From assembly GCA_002482005.1 (NCBI GenBank), contig DLFD01000064.1:26833-90832 (forward strand): DNA of 64,000 nucleotides, in the 5' to 3' direction. The notes beneath the pieces are model-generated. The model searched no databases. It was not told where the DNA came from and worked only from the letters and a program-made list of their open reading frames with translations. The stretch's first letter is position 1. The number at the start of each line of letters is the position of its first letter. The stretch comes from Lachnospiraceae bacterium UBA7729. Lineage in GTDB: Bacteria > Bacillota > Clostridia > Lachnospirales > Lachnospiraceae. This document shows positions 34,805 to 43,609 of this stretch, piece by piece. The translations under genes were made by a program, and so were the position numbers.

Positions 34805-36412
34805 TCAGAAATTGATCCGGATATCGCGGTAGGCATCTTCCGTCAGCCAGACACTGACGTATCCGCCATGGACATGGAAGGTCCCGCCGCCTTTTTCGTC
34901 GAGCACTACAGGTTCATCATGTCTTCCGAGAGCATCATAAAACCTTGCCCCTGCGTATGATCCTCCCACGATCATGTACTTTGTGCCTTCTTCTGCGGAA
35001 GTCGCCAGAACGGCGAGCCCGGAACTTTTATGTTCTGCGTCACCGCTCCTGGTGAAGCCGACGATGGAGTGATGGTCAAAATAGTCAGTCTGCTGACCGT
35101 AGGCGTAGCGGGAGCGGATCGCGATTAGTTTTCTGAGATCAAGGATCGGGGACTCGTTTGCGTGTTCCACTCCATAGTAGTCTCCGTAGAAGACACAGGG
35201 GATCCCATCTTTCCGAAGCAGGATCATGGAGTAGGCGATCGGCTTGAACCATTCCGGAATGTAGCTTTCCAGCGCCTGTCCCGGTTCCGTATCATGGTTG
35301 TCCACGAAGGTGCAGGCACATTCCGGCCGCTCCTTCACCAGAGTATGATTGAAGAGACCACCCATGTCGAAGCCGCGGCTGTCCCTTGCCGCGTTCAGGA
35401 AAGCATAGTGGAGCGGAACATCGAAGAGGGTCAGCGGGGTGCCTTCCTTAAGCTCAGGTTCGGTCCCGTCCTGCGGCATGCCGCTTTCAGGGACAGCGGG
35501 ACCGTCATCTGTATCGGCCGATGCACCGGACTTTTCTGCCTTCTCTGTTCTGCACAGCGTCTTCTCCGGTCTGCCGCTGACGACAACGTCGAGATAGTGC
35601 AGCAGTTTCCCAAGGTCGCCGCTCCAGTACTCGCCGACCGCGAAGAAGTCCCGGCCCTGTTCCTGACGCATCTCAAGGAGCCATCTGCGGTAGAAGTCGA
35701 AGCTTATATGCTTGACGGCATCGAGCCTTAGCCCGTCCGGCTTTACAGTCCTGAAATACCAGCTTCCCCAGTCAAGGAGGGCCTGATAAGTGTCCGGGTC
35801 GTCTGTGTCAAGATCCACACCCATGAGATAGTCGAAATTGACGTTTTCGGAATCGGTCTCCTGGTTCCACTTCTTTCCCTCAAAAAGATAGATCCCCTTG
35901 TCTCCTGTTGCCTGGTCATAGTCGGTACCGGAGAAATTCTCCTTGCTCCAGGTATGCTTCGAGTACTTCCCGTTTCGCCCTGGAAATGTGAATCTGGTCC
36001 ATACTTCGATCTCGTGAGGACCGCTGATCTGCTCTTCACGGTCGGCGGGATGGGTATCGACAGCGGTTATCTTCTCGGTCTCATCGGCACCCATCATCTG
36101 GTTGAAGACGATGTCCGCGTAAACCTCAAGGCCTTCCTCATGGAGCGCCTTCACCGCAGAGAGATACTCCTCCATGGTGCCGTACTTGGTGCGGATACTG
36201 CCTTTCTGGTCGAATTCTCCGAGGTCGTACATATCATAAACATCGTAGCCGACCGACTTCCCGCCGCCTGCGCCTTTATAGGCAGGCGGAAGCCAGACGG
36301 AAGTGATCCCCGTCTTTTTCAGGTCTGCTGCCTGAGCTCTGACCTTCTGCCAGAGACTGCCGTCAGACGGCAGATACCATTCGAAATACTGGATGATCGT
36401 TTTATTGTCCAT
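34805..36412 (-). CDS. Cytoplasmic alpha-amylase, GH13 (AmyS/AmyA type)
   Basis: A 535-residue amylase without a signal peptide, similar in plan to Bacillus liquefying amylase and E. coli AmyA. Motifs are GVTSVWLPP-like GITSVWLPPAYKG, region II GLRLDAVKH (nucleophile Asp), region III AVGEYW (acid/base Glu), region IV TFVDNHDTEPGQ and FDVPLHYAFLNAA. Two oddities: region I reads DIVFNQMMGADETE where NH is expected, so the conserved His is Gln; and about 45 Glu/Lys/Pro-rich residues are inserted between LLHYLDVV and the FDVPLHY strand. It probably degrades internal glycogen-like or imported maltodextrin polymers. Confidence 0.9.
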   Translation of the reverse strand: MDNKTIIQYFEWYLPSDGSLWQKVRAQAADLKKTGITSVWLPPAYKGAGGGKSVGYDVYDMYDLGEFDQKGSIRTKYGTMEEYLSAVKALHEEGLEVYADIVFNQMMGADETEKITAVDTHPADREEQISGPHEIEVWTRFTFPGRNGKYSKHTWSKENFSGTDYDQATGDKGIYLFEGKKWNQETDSENVNFDYLMGVDLDTDDPDTYQALLDWGSWYFRTVKPDGLRLDAVKHISFDFYRRWLLEMRQEQGRDFFAVGEYWSGDLGKLLHYLDVVVSGRPEKTLCRTEKAEKSGASADTDDGPAVPESGMPQDGTEPELKEGTPLTLFDVPLHYAFLNAARDSRGFDMGGLFNHTLVKERPECACTFVDNHDTEPGQALESYIPEWFKPIAYSMILLRKDGIPCVFYGDYYGVEHANESPILDLRKLIAIRSRYAYGQQTDYFDHHSIVGFTRSGDAEHKSSGLAVLATSAEEGTKYMIVGGSYAGARFYDALGRHDEPVVLDEKGGGTFHVHGGYVSVWLTEDAYRDIRINF

Positions 36413-36448
36413 AGTATGCTTCCTCCTTTTTTCTCAGGAATGTCAGAA

Positions 36449-36477
36449 ACCATACAGCAAGGCGGCACATTTGTCAA
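36449..36477 (-). promoter_or_regulatory. Predicted sigma-A promoter for the amylase gene
   Basis: On the minus strand, consensus TTGACA and TATGGT are 17 bp apart. The -35 box coincides with the -35 of the opposite-strand promoter. Confidence 0.7.
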
Positions 36478-36500
36478 ATTGTGAGCTGGTGCGGTATACT
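36471..36500 (+). promoter_or_regulatory. Predicted promoter of the zinc-finger protein-polA operon
   Basis: TTGTCA and TATACT are 18 bp apart. TTTGTCAAA serves as the -35 region on both strands, so the two divergent promoters should compete for polymerase. Confidence 0.6.
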
Positions 36501-36548
36501 AAACTGATATCTGAAAATGCAGAAAGGCACAGAGACTGAGGAGCCCTG

Positions 36549-37178
36549 ATGGATTGCATAAAGGTTCAGAAGCTGATCAGGCCATACCTCGAGGGACAGC
36601 TTTCCGACCGGGAACTGGAAGAGTTCCTGAACCATGTGGAGAACTGCCGTGAATGTCATGATGAACTGGAGATCTATTTTTCCATCTATCAGACGCTTGG
36701 GGATGAGGATGATGACGGTGATTACAACTTCACACGGAAGCTGGAGCAGCAGCTGAAAAGGTCGCGGGATTACCTGAGACGGAGACATATCTGGAAGTCG
36801 CTGCGGATCCTGGCGGCTGCGGTCGCGGAAGCGTTCTTTTTGGCTGCCGCTTCCGGCCTTCTCAGAGGCAGCATCGAAGACTGGAGGGAACGTCTGCGCG
36901 TTGAAGAAGATTCTGAGGCGGCGACAGAGACGGAAAGCCTTCAAGGAGCAGTGATCAGGCAAAGGGAGACGGAAGGTCTGCTGGAAGCAGACAGTCCGGA
37001 GGAGACGGAAAGCCTTCAAGGAGCAGTGATCAGGCAGAGGGAGACAGAAAGCCTGCCGGAAGCAGACAGTCCGGAGGAGACGGAAAGCCTTCAAGGAGCA
37101 GTGATCAGGCAAAGGGAGACAGAAGGACTGCCGGAAGCGGCAGGCGCCGGGCAGGAGGAGTCGGAGGAGACAAGATGA
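36549..37178 (+). CDS. Putative zinc-finger (anti-sigma-like) membrane protein with tandem C-terminal repeats
   Basis: A 209-residue protein. Residues 1-50 resemble the zf-HC2 domain of anti-sigma factors: Cys3, then HVENCRECHDEL (HxxxCxxC) after a helical LEGQLSDRELEEFLNHV segment. A membrane helix lies at about 84-105, so the rest should be outside. The C-terminal 75 residues are three copies of a 25-residue unit (ESLQGAVIRQRETEG plus Leu/Pro-Glu-Ala-Asp-Ser-Pro-Glu-Glu-Thr). No sigma factor gene is adjacent; instead its stop overlaps the polA start (ATGA), indicating translational coupling. GAGGAG precedes the ATG. Function unknown. Confidence 0.75.
   Translation: MDCIKVQKLIRPYLEGQLSDRELEEFLNHVENCRECHDELEIYFSIYQTLGDEDDDGDYNFTRKLEQQLKRSRDYLRRRHIWKSLRILAAAVAEAFFLAAASGLLRGSIEDWRERLRVEEDSEAATETESLQGAVIRQRETEGLLEADSPEETESLQGAVIRQRETESLPEADSPEETESLQGAVIRQRETEGLPEAAGAGQEESEETR
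36927..37139 (+). repeat. Three 75-bp tandem units in the zinc-finger protein gene
   Basis: Unit starts GAGACGGAAAGCC recur at 36927, 37002 and 37077, exactly 75 bp apart, preserving frame; the third unit is incomplete. Near identity at the DNA level implies recent expansion. Confidence 0.95.
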
Positions 37179-40090
37179 GCGGGAAAAACGAAAAGATCGT
37201 CCTCATCGACGGACACAGCATACTGAACAGGGCATTCTACGGTCTGCCCCTTCTGTCAAACAGCGAAGGACTCCATACGAATGCGGTCCTTGGCTTTCTG
37301 AATATCCTCTTCCGGGTCCTGGACGAGGAGAAACCGGACTATCTGGCAGTGGCATTCGATCTTCATGCGCCGACCTTCCGCCACAAGATGTTCGAAGCTT
37401 ACAAGGGGACCAGGCATCCGATGCCGGATGAGCTGAGGGAGCAGGTTCCGGTCATCAAGGAAGTACTGACAGCCATGAATGTGCCTCTGATGTCCCTTGA
37501 GGGATACGAGGCGGATGATATCATCGGGACTGTCTCGCTTGCTATGGAGGAAAAGGGACTGGACGTCCGGATCATCTCCGGGGACAGGGACCTTCTGCAG
37601 CTGGCATCCGACACGACGATGGTCCGGATCCCCAAGACGAAGAAAAACGGTCGTGAGGTTGAAGATTATTATGCCGCCGATGTGAAGGCGCGCTACCTTG
37701 TGACACCTTCTGAGTTCGTTCATGTCAAGGCACTGATGGGAGATGCGTCTGACAATATCCCCGGCATACCGGGAGTCGGGGAGAAGACGGCGACAAAGAT
37801 CATAGCACAGTTTCATTCCATCGAAGAGGCTCATGATCACCTGGATGAGGTGACGCCGAACAAGGCAAGACAGTCCCTTATGGACCACTGGGATGACGCG
37901 CAGCTGTCCTATAAGCTGGCGCTGATCAACCGGCATGCACCATTTGAAGTATCTCTTGAGGAGGCGAAGCTTGGCGAGGATGATCGGAGTCTCTACACGA
38001 AGGAAGCGGTCGATCTTCTGAAGAAGCTGGAGCTGCGCCAGATGGTGAAGCGTTTTGCGGAGCATATGGATGAGATGCAGGGGCCGGCAGAAGGGCAGCC
38101 GGAGCTGTCCCCGGTCGCAGCCATGGACATGACGGATGCGGATGACAATCCTTTTGACGGCAAAGCTTCTGATATGGAGGAGCTCTTCGCTGAGAACGGG
38201 GCGGCGCCTGCCTCGCCTTTTGAGAAGGCTGCAGGCAATGCCGGAGCAGATGTGCAGAAAGCGCCTGTATTCCGCCGGATCGAAGATGAGACGGAGGCTG
38301 AGACATATCTTGAGAAAGCCATGTCGGAGGAGAAGATAGGCCTCTTCGTCCTGGAGGAGGACGGAGCCTTTTTCGGCGCGGGCATTGCCACGAAGGAGGA
38401 GACAGCCTTTCTGCTGCCGGTCAGCCGGGAGCAGCTGGTCAGGCTGGCGGACGGCCCGGAGAAGATCTGCGCGATCGGTCTGAAGGAGCAGCTTCCTTTC
38501 CTGGATGATGGAAAAGCTTTCCCCGAGGAGGTCCAGGCGAAGTATTTTGACTGTGCGATCGGAGCTTACCTTCTGAACCCGCTTCAGGGAGAATATGTCT
38601 ACGACGGGATCTCATCTGCCTATGTAGGGGAACTGGTGAAGACAAGGGAAGAGCTTCTCGGCAAGAAGAGCATTCGGGAAGTCGTCGGCCTTGCAGCGGA
38701 CGATCTGTCCCTGCTCATGAGCGGCTCTTCCGGGTCGGGGAGATCCGGAAAGAAAGGCGGTCCTTCTGACAAAGCCGGTGCAGAGGCCGCGCTGACCGAG
38801 TATGTCTGCCTGAATGCAAGGACTGCACTGCTCGCTCAGGAGCCGCTCATGGAGAAACTGAAGGAAGAAGGCATGGATCACCTGTTTTCCGGGATTGAGA
38901 TGCCGCTGGTCTTTACCCTCTATCATATGCAGCAGGAGGGAGTCCTGGTGAGGGGCGATGAGCTGAAAACGTTCGGGGAAGCTCTTTCCGGCAGGATCGG
39001 AGAACTGGAGCAGCAGATCTGGCATATTGCCGGTCAGAGGTTCAATATCAATTCGCCGAAGCAGCTGGCGACGGTCCTGTTTGAGGACATGAAGATCCCG
39101 GGCGGGAAGAAGACGAAGACCGGCTACTCCACATCCGCCGATGTGCTTGAGAAACTTGCGCCGGACTATCCGATCGTGGATGGTGTTCTGGAGTATCGTC
39201 AGCTGACGAAGCTGAAGTCTACCTATGCCGACGGGCTTGCCCAGTACATATCGGAAGACGGCAGGATCCACGGAAAGTTCAACCAGACGGTCACAGCGAC
39301 CGGAAGAATCTCATCCACAGACCCGAACCTTCAGAATATCCCGGTCAGGACGGAACTCGGCGCACAGCTCCGGAAGGTCTTCGTCCCGAAAGACGGATCG
39401 ATTTTCGTAGATGCCGATTACTCGCAGATCGAGCTGCGGGTCCTTGCATCGGCATCCGACGATCAGAACCTGATCGATGCCTACAACTCTGCGGAGGATA
39501 TTCATGCGATCACGGCATCGAAGGTCTTCCATGTCCCGCTCCAGGATGTGACTCCTCAGCTTCGGAGAAATGCAAAAGCGGTCAATTTCGGCATCGTGTA
39601 CGGAATCAGTTCTTTCGGACTTTCGAAAGGCCTGTCGATCACGGCAGCCGAGGCACAGGATTACATCAACCAGTACTTTGCGACTTATCCTGGGATCAAG
39701 GCATTCCTGGACGGGTGTATCTCCTCAGCTAAGACGCTGGGGTATTCGGTCACCATGTTCGGGAGACGCAGGCCGGTGCCGGAGCTGAAGGAGAAGAATT
39801 TCATGCGCCGCAAGTTCGGCGAGAGGGTAGCCATGAACGCTCCGATCCAGGGTACAGCGGCGGACATCATCAAGATCGCCATGGTCGGTGTCGACCGCAG
39901 GCTGAGGAAAGAAGGCAGAAAGTCCAGGCTGATCCTTCAGATCCACGATGAGCTTCTTGTGGAGACCACGGCAGACGAGGAAGAAGAAGTGAGGAAGATC
40001 CTCCGGGAAGAGATGGAAGGGGCAGCTCGCCTCAAGGTCAGACTTGAGATCGATATGAAGAGCGGGATGAGCTGGTTCGAGGCACACTGA
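37175..40090 (+). CDS. polA: DNA polymerase I
   Basis: A 971-residue PolA. The 5' nuclease domain (1-295) is complete, with LIDGHSILNRAFYG, GYEADDIIG and SGDRDLLQLASD. An acidic low-complexity linker follows, then a 3'-5' exonuclease-like domain (about 375-570) lacking the DxE metal site (it reads IGLFVLEEDGAFFG), so proofreading is probably absent as in many Firmicutes. The polymerase domain (600-971) has motif A DADYSQIELR, motif B RRNAKAVNFGIVYG and motif C QIHDELL. The start overlaps the upstream stop. The final 40 bp or so are duplicated just after the stop. Confidence 0.97.
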   Translation: MSGKNEKIVLIDGHSILNRAFYGLPLLSNSEGLHTNAVLGFLNILFRVLDEEKPDYLAVAFDLHAPTFRHKMFEAYKGTRHPMPDELREQVPVIKEVLTAMNVPLMSLEGYEADDIIGTVSLAMEEKGLDVRIISGDRDLLQLASDTTMVRIPKTKKNGREVEDYYAADVKARYLVTPSEFVHVKALMGDASDNIPGIPGVGEKTATKIIAQFHSIEEAHDHLDEVTPNKARQSLMDHWDDAQLSYKLALINRHAPFEVSLEEAKLGEDDRSLYTKEAVDLLKKLELRQMVKRFAEHMDEMQGPAEGQPELSPVAAMDMTDADDNPFDGKASDMEELFAENGAAPASPFEKAAGNAGADVQKAPVFRRIEDETEAETYLEKAMSEEKIGLFVLEEDGAFFGAGIATKEETAFLLPVSREQLVRLADGPEKICAIGLKEQLPFLDDGKAFPEEVQAKYFDCAIGAYLLNPLQGEYVYDGISSAYVGELVKTREELLGKKSIREVVGLAADDLSLLMSGSSGSGRSGKKGGPSDKAGAEAALTEYVCLNARTALLAQEPLMEKLKEEGMDHLFSGIEMPLVFTLYHMQQEGVLVRGDELKTFGEALSGRIGELEQQIWHIAGQRFNINSPKQLATVLFEDMKIPGGKKTKTGYSTSADVLEKLAPDYPIVDGVLEYRQLTKLKSTYADGLAQYISEDGRIHGKFNQTVTATGRISSTDPNLQNIPVRTELGAQLRKVFVPKDGSIFVDADYSQIELRVLASASDDQNLIDAYNSAEDIHAITASKVFHVPLQDVTPQLRRNAKAVNFGIVYGISSFGLSKGLSITAAEAQDYINQYFATYPGIKAFLDGCISSAKTLGYSVTMFGRRRPVPELKEKNFMRRKFGERVAMNAPIQGTAADIIKIAMVGVDRRLRKEGRKSRLILQIHDELLVETTADEEEEVRKILREEMEGAARLKVRLEIDMKSGMSWFEAH

Positions 40091-40132
40091 CAATATGAAG
40101 AGCGGGATGAGCTGGTTCGAGGCACACTGACA
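40053..40132 (+). repeat. Perfect 40-bp tandem duplication at the polA 3' end
   Basis: Bases 40053-40092, which include the last codons and stop of polA, are repeated exactly at 40093-40132. The second copy is non-coding and lies just upstream of coaE's ribosome binding site. Confidence 0.97.
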
Positions 40133-40154
40133 ATCAGACAGGAGGCATATTCCT

Positions 40155-40811
40155 ATGGGGAGAAGATTTGCCCATATCGCAGTACTCGGGATCACCGGAG
40201 GGGTCGGGGCGGGAAAGAGCACGATCCTGGAATATCTGAAGAAGCATTACGGGGCGGTGATCATCGAGTGTGATGAGGTCGGCAGAAGCCTGCAGCAGGA
40301 AGGCGGCGCCTGCTACCTGCCTATGGTACAGCTATTCGGCAGGCAGATCCTTCAGGAAGATGGGGCGATCGACCGGAAGATGGCTGCCCGCATGATCTTT
40401 GAAGATCCGGAGAAGAAAAAGGAACTGGAACAGATCGTCCATCCCGCTGTGAAAGCGGAGGTCAGAAGACAACTGGAGGAACTGGACCGGGAAGGCGTCA
40501 CGAAAAGCACCGTGCAGAAGCTTGCCGTCATCGAATCCGCTCTCCTGATCGATGACCATTATGAAGAGCTCTGCGACGAGATCTGGTATATCTACACGGC
40601 AGATGAGAAGCGCAGAAGCCGTCTGAAGAGCAGCAGACATTATTCCGATGAGCGGATCGACCGGATGTTTGCGGCTCAGCGCGGCGATGAGTCGTTCCGA
40701 AGGCACGCGCAGATTACGATTGACAACACGGATGATATCGTACAAAATACCTTAAAACAGCTGGACATCAGGATCGCGGAACGTTTTCCGGAATGCAGGG
40801 CGATCGAATAA
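40155..40811 (+). CDS. coaE: Dephospho-CoA kinase
   Basis: Phosphorylates dephospho-CoA in the last step of coenzyme A synthesis. The 218-residue product has the P-loop GITGGVGAGKST, the conserved ECDEVGR and the HPAVKAEV segment followed by the lid region. AGGAGG lies nine bases before the ATG. polA-coaE is a common pairing in Firmicutes. The gap to polA holds the 40-bp duplication. Confidence 0.95.
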   Translation: MGRRFAHIAVLGITGGVGAGKSTILEYLKKHYGAVIIECDEVGRSLQQEGGACYLPMVQLFGRQILQEDGAIDRKMAARMIFEDPEKKKELEQIVHPAVKAEVRRQLEELDREGVTKSTVQKLAVIESALLIDDHYEELCDEIWYIYTADEKRRSRLKSSRHYSDERIDRMFAAQRGDESFRRHAQITIDNTDDIVQNTLKQLDIRIAERFPECRAIE

Positions 40812-40832
40812 GGAAGGAAGTATTGGAGATCC

Positions 40833-41633
40833 ATGGATTTCTGCAGTATAGCAAGCGGCAGCAGCGGGAACTGCATCTATATCGGATCCGATGAGAGCTC
40901 GGTCCTGGTCGATGCGGGAGTCAGCTGCAGAAGGATCACGGAGGGGCTGAAGGGGATCGGAAGAAGCCTCACAGATCTGACCGGGATCCTCATCACACAT
41001 GAACATTCAGACCACATCCAGGGACTGGGTGTCCTCTCGAGAAAAGCTCATATCCCGATCTACGGGACGGCGGCGACCCTGAGACAGATCCGCAGATATG
41101 CCCCACTGGGAGTCGTGGACCCGGAACTTTTCCGGGTGATCCGGCCGGATGATCCCTTCATGCTTGGAGACCTGAAGATCAATGCGTTCCATATCTCCCA
41201 TGATGCCGCCGATCCCGTTGCCTACCGGGTGGAGAACGGCGGGAAAACAGCGGCTGTGGCGACCGATATGGGCTGCTATGACGATTACACGGTGGACCAT
41301 CTGAAGAACCTGGATGTAGCGCTTGTGGAATCGAATCACGATGTGAACATGCTGGAAGTCGGTCCGTATCCGTACCCGCTGAAGAGGAGGATCCTGTCCG
41401 AGAAGGGGCATCTGTCCAATGAATCGGCAGGCCATCTTCTGTCAGAGATCCTTTCGCCCAGGATGAACACGGTCTATCTTGGCCATCTGAGCAAGAACAA
41501 CAATTACGGGGCGCTTGCCTATGCGACCGTCACGACGGAGATCGATGCGGATGAATCCTGCGAAGTAAAGTCACGTGACCTGCCGATCCTGGTGGCGGAC
41601 AGGGACCGCCCCATGGAGATGGTGACGGTCTGA
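40833..41633 (+). CDS. Metallo-beta-lactamase-fold hydrolase, YycJ/WalJ type
   Basis: A 266-residue MBL-fold protein. The ASGSSGNCIYIG opening, the metal motif THEHSDH, DMGCYDD and the C-terminal YLGHLSKNNN are typical of the YycJ (WalJ) group, thought to be a DNA exonuclease linked to cell-wall or replication control in Bacillus. Here it sits after coaE rather than in a walRK operon, so only the biochemical class is safe. Confidence 0.87.
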   Translation: MDFCSIASGSSGNCIYIGSDESSVLVDAGVSCRRITEGLKGIGRSLTDLTGILITHEHSDHIQGLGVLSRKAHIPIYGTAATLRQIRRYAPLGVVDPELFRVIRPDDPFMLGDLKINAFHISHDAADPVAYRVENGGKTAAVATDMGCYDDYTVDHLKNLDVALVESNHDVNMLEVGPYPYPLKRRILSEKGHLSNESAGHLLSEILSPRMNTVYLGHLSKNNNYGALAYATVTTEIDADESCEVKSRDLPILVADRDRPMEMVTV

Positions 41634-41790
41634 GCGCCTTCTTTTTCCGGGAGGGCAGATCCCGGGGCATGGAACATCTGTCCCGAGGCGGGACAGGAAT
41701 GATAAGAGGCAATTGTCCGCCGCCGTGCTTTCCATCAGCTTCGGCGCGGCTTTGCAGGGACATCGGCCCAGGGCCGGGAGAGGAGTCTTT

Positions 41791-42063
41791 ATGCAGAAGG
41801 TAATCATCACAGTAGTCGGCAAGGATACCGTCGGCATCATCGCGAAGGTATGCACCTATCTGGCAGATCATGGAATCAACATCCTGGATATCTCCCAGAC
41901 CATTGTAGGAGGATATTTCAACATGATGATGGTCACGGATCCCGAGAAGTCCACGACTCCGACCGGACAGATGGCGGATGAGCTTTCCAGACTGGGCTCC
42001 GAGATGGGACTCTCCATCCGTGTCATGAATGAAGACATCTTTAATGCCATGCACAGAATCTGA
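41791..42063 (+). CDS. ACT-domain protein (UPF0237)
   Basis: A 90-residue single ACT domain: MQKVIITVVGKDTVGIIAKV, then ISQTIVGGYFNMMMVTD. ACT domains bind small ligands, often amino acids, and regulate partners. It is nearly always next to a UPF0210 gene, as here, implying a shared function. An upstream in-frame start at 41713 adds 26 residues without similarity; the ATG at 41791 has AGAGGAG in front and is chosen. Confidence 0.92.
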   Translation: MQKVIITVVGKDTVGIIAKVCTYLADHGINILDISQTIVGGYFNMMMVTDPEKSTTPTGQMADELSRLGSEMGLSIRVMNEDIFNAMHRI

Positions 42064-42143
42064 TCTGTCTGGCGAAAGGGACTGCACAGGCCGAAAGGGC
42101 AGGGCGGTCCGTCTGCTTTCTATCCCATAAAGGAGCATGAAAG

Positions 42144-43508
42144 ATGATTAATATTCTTGAAGCCAAAGAGACCGTGGACATGATCGCCAGGGAGAACCTG
42201 GATGTCCGTACGATCACGATGGGCATCAGCCTGCTCGACTGCATTGATTCAGATCTGGACAGGCTATGCAGCAATATCTATGACAAGATCACTTCCAGAG
42301 CCGCAGATCTGGTCAGGACGGGAGAGGAGATCTCCAAGGAATACGGGATCCCGATCGTTCACAAGCGGATCTCGGTCACCCCGATCGGTCTGGTCGGTGC
42401 AAGCGCATGCAGAACGCCGGAAGACTTTGTGAAGATCGCAGAGACTCTGGACCGGGCTGCAAAGACGGTAGGAGTCAATTTCCTTGGCGGCTTTTCCGCG
42501 ATCGTATCGAAGGGCATGACCCCTGCAGAGGAGAACCTGATCCGTTCGATCCCGAGGGCTCTTGCCGAGACCGAGTTTGTATGCTCTTCCGTGAACGTCG
42601 GTTCTACCAAGACCGGCATCGACATGGATGCGATCCGCCTTCTCGGGGACATCATCCTTCAGACGGCTGAGCTTACCAAAGAGCAGGATTCTCTCGGCTG
42701 TGCCAAGCTTGTGGTCTTCTGCAACGCCCCTGATGACAACCCGTTCATGGCTGGTGCATTTCACGGAGTGACCGAGGGAGACACGGTCATCAATGTCGGT
42801 GTTTCCGGGCCGGGCGTCGTGAAGACGGCGCTGCAGGCTGTGAGGGGCGAGAGCTTTGAGGTCCTCTGCGAGACCATCAAGAAGACTGCCTTCAAGGTCA
42901 CAAGAGTCGGCCAGCTGGTAGCAAGGGAAGCTTCCCAGAGACTGGGTGTCCCGTTCGGTATCGTGGACCTGTCCCTGGCGCCGACGCCGGCGATCGGAGA
43001 TTCGGTAGCGGATATCCTTCAGGAGATCGGCGTTGATTATGCAGGCGCCCCGGGAACAACTGCAGCGCTTGCGCTTCTGAATGATCAGGTCAAGAAGGGC
43101 GGCGTCATGGCATCTTCCTATGTCGGCGGTCTGTCCGGTGCATTCATCCCGGTATCGGAAGACCAGGGGATGATCGATGCTGTGAACGCCGGTGCACTTT
43201 CTGTCGAAAAGCTGGAAGCGATGACCTGCGTGTGTTCGGTAGGGCTTGACATGATTGCGGTCCCGGGGGATACCAGGGCATCCACGATCAGCGGCATCAT
43301 CGCGGACGAGATGGCGATCGGCATGGTCAACCAGAAGACAACCGCAGTAAGACTGATCCCGGTCATCGGGAAGGGAGTCGGCGACACCGTTGAGTTTGGC
43401 GGCCTGCTCGGCTACGCTCCGATCATGCCGGTCAGCAGGTTCGGCTGCGAGCGGCTGATCAGCCGCAAGGGCAGGATCCCGGCGCCGATCCATTCCTTCA
43501 AGAACTGA
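42144..43508 (+). CDS. UPF0210 / DUF711 family protein
   Basis: A 454-residue protein of the UPF0210 family, sometimes called PFL-like because of a distant resemblance to glycyl-radical enzymes. Recognisable segments are ETVDMIARENLDVRTITMGI, GGFSAIVSKGMTPAEENLI, SVNVGSTKTGIDMDA, VVFCNAPDDNPFMAGAFHG and the C-terminal RFGCERLISRKGRIPAPIHS. No reaction is established. It pairs with the ACT-domain gene 80 bp upstream. AAGGAG precedes the ATG. A terminator plus a dispersed element follow. Confidence 0.92.
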   Translation: MINILEAKETVDMIARENLDVRTITMGISLLDCIDSDLDRLCSNIYDKITSRAADLVRTGEEISKEYGIPIVHKRISVTPIGLVGASACRTPEDFVKIAETLDRAAKTVGVNFLGGFSAIVSKGMTPAEENLIRSIPRALAETEFVCSSVNVGSTKTGIDMDAIRLLGDIILQTAELTKEQDSLGCAKLVVFCNAPDDNPFMAGAFHGVTEGDTVINVGVSGPGVVKTALQAVRGESFEVLCETIKKTAFKVTRVGQLVAREASQRLGVPFGIVDLSLAPTPAIGDSVADILQEIGVDYAGAPGTTAALALLNDQVKKGGVMASSYVGGLSGAFIPVSEDQGMIDAVNAGALSVEKLEAMTCVCSVGLDMIAVPGDTRASTISGIIADEMAIGMVNQKTTAVRLIPVIGKGVGDTVEFGGLLGYAPIMPVSRFGCERLISRKGRIPAPIHSFKN

Positions 43509-43568
43509 CATCTGACGGAGAAGCTTCCGGGGCTGGACCCATATGATCTCATACAAAGTATCTCAGAA

Positions 43569-43609
43569 GACCGCCTTCTGCTGCTTTCTGCAGCACGGGC
43601 GGCCTTTTT
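43569..43609 (+). terminator. Terminator after the UPF0210 gene
   Basis: CCGCC pairs with GGCGG on the outside and TGCTG with CAGCA inside; TTTTT follows. The T-run is also the start of the dispersed element. Confidence 0.8.

Noticed and set aside
33935..34960. 341-residue plus-strand ORF over mgtE
   Set aside because: It is antisense to the CBS and membrane domains of MgtE and has no independent support.
36474..37112. Minus-strand ORF with repeated PDHCSLKAF-like peptides
   Set aside because: It arises only because the 75-bp repeat period keeps all frames open. The plus strand has the ribosome binding site and the zinc-finger domain.
42264..43556. 430-residue minus-strand ORF over the UPF0210 gene
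   Set aside because: It is a shadow frame. The UPF0210 protein is clear on the plus strand.
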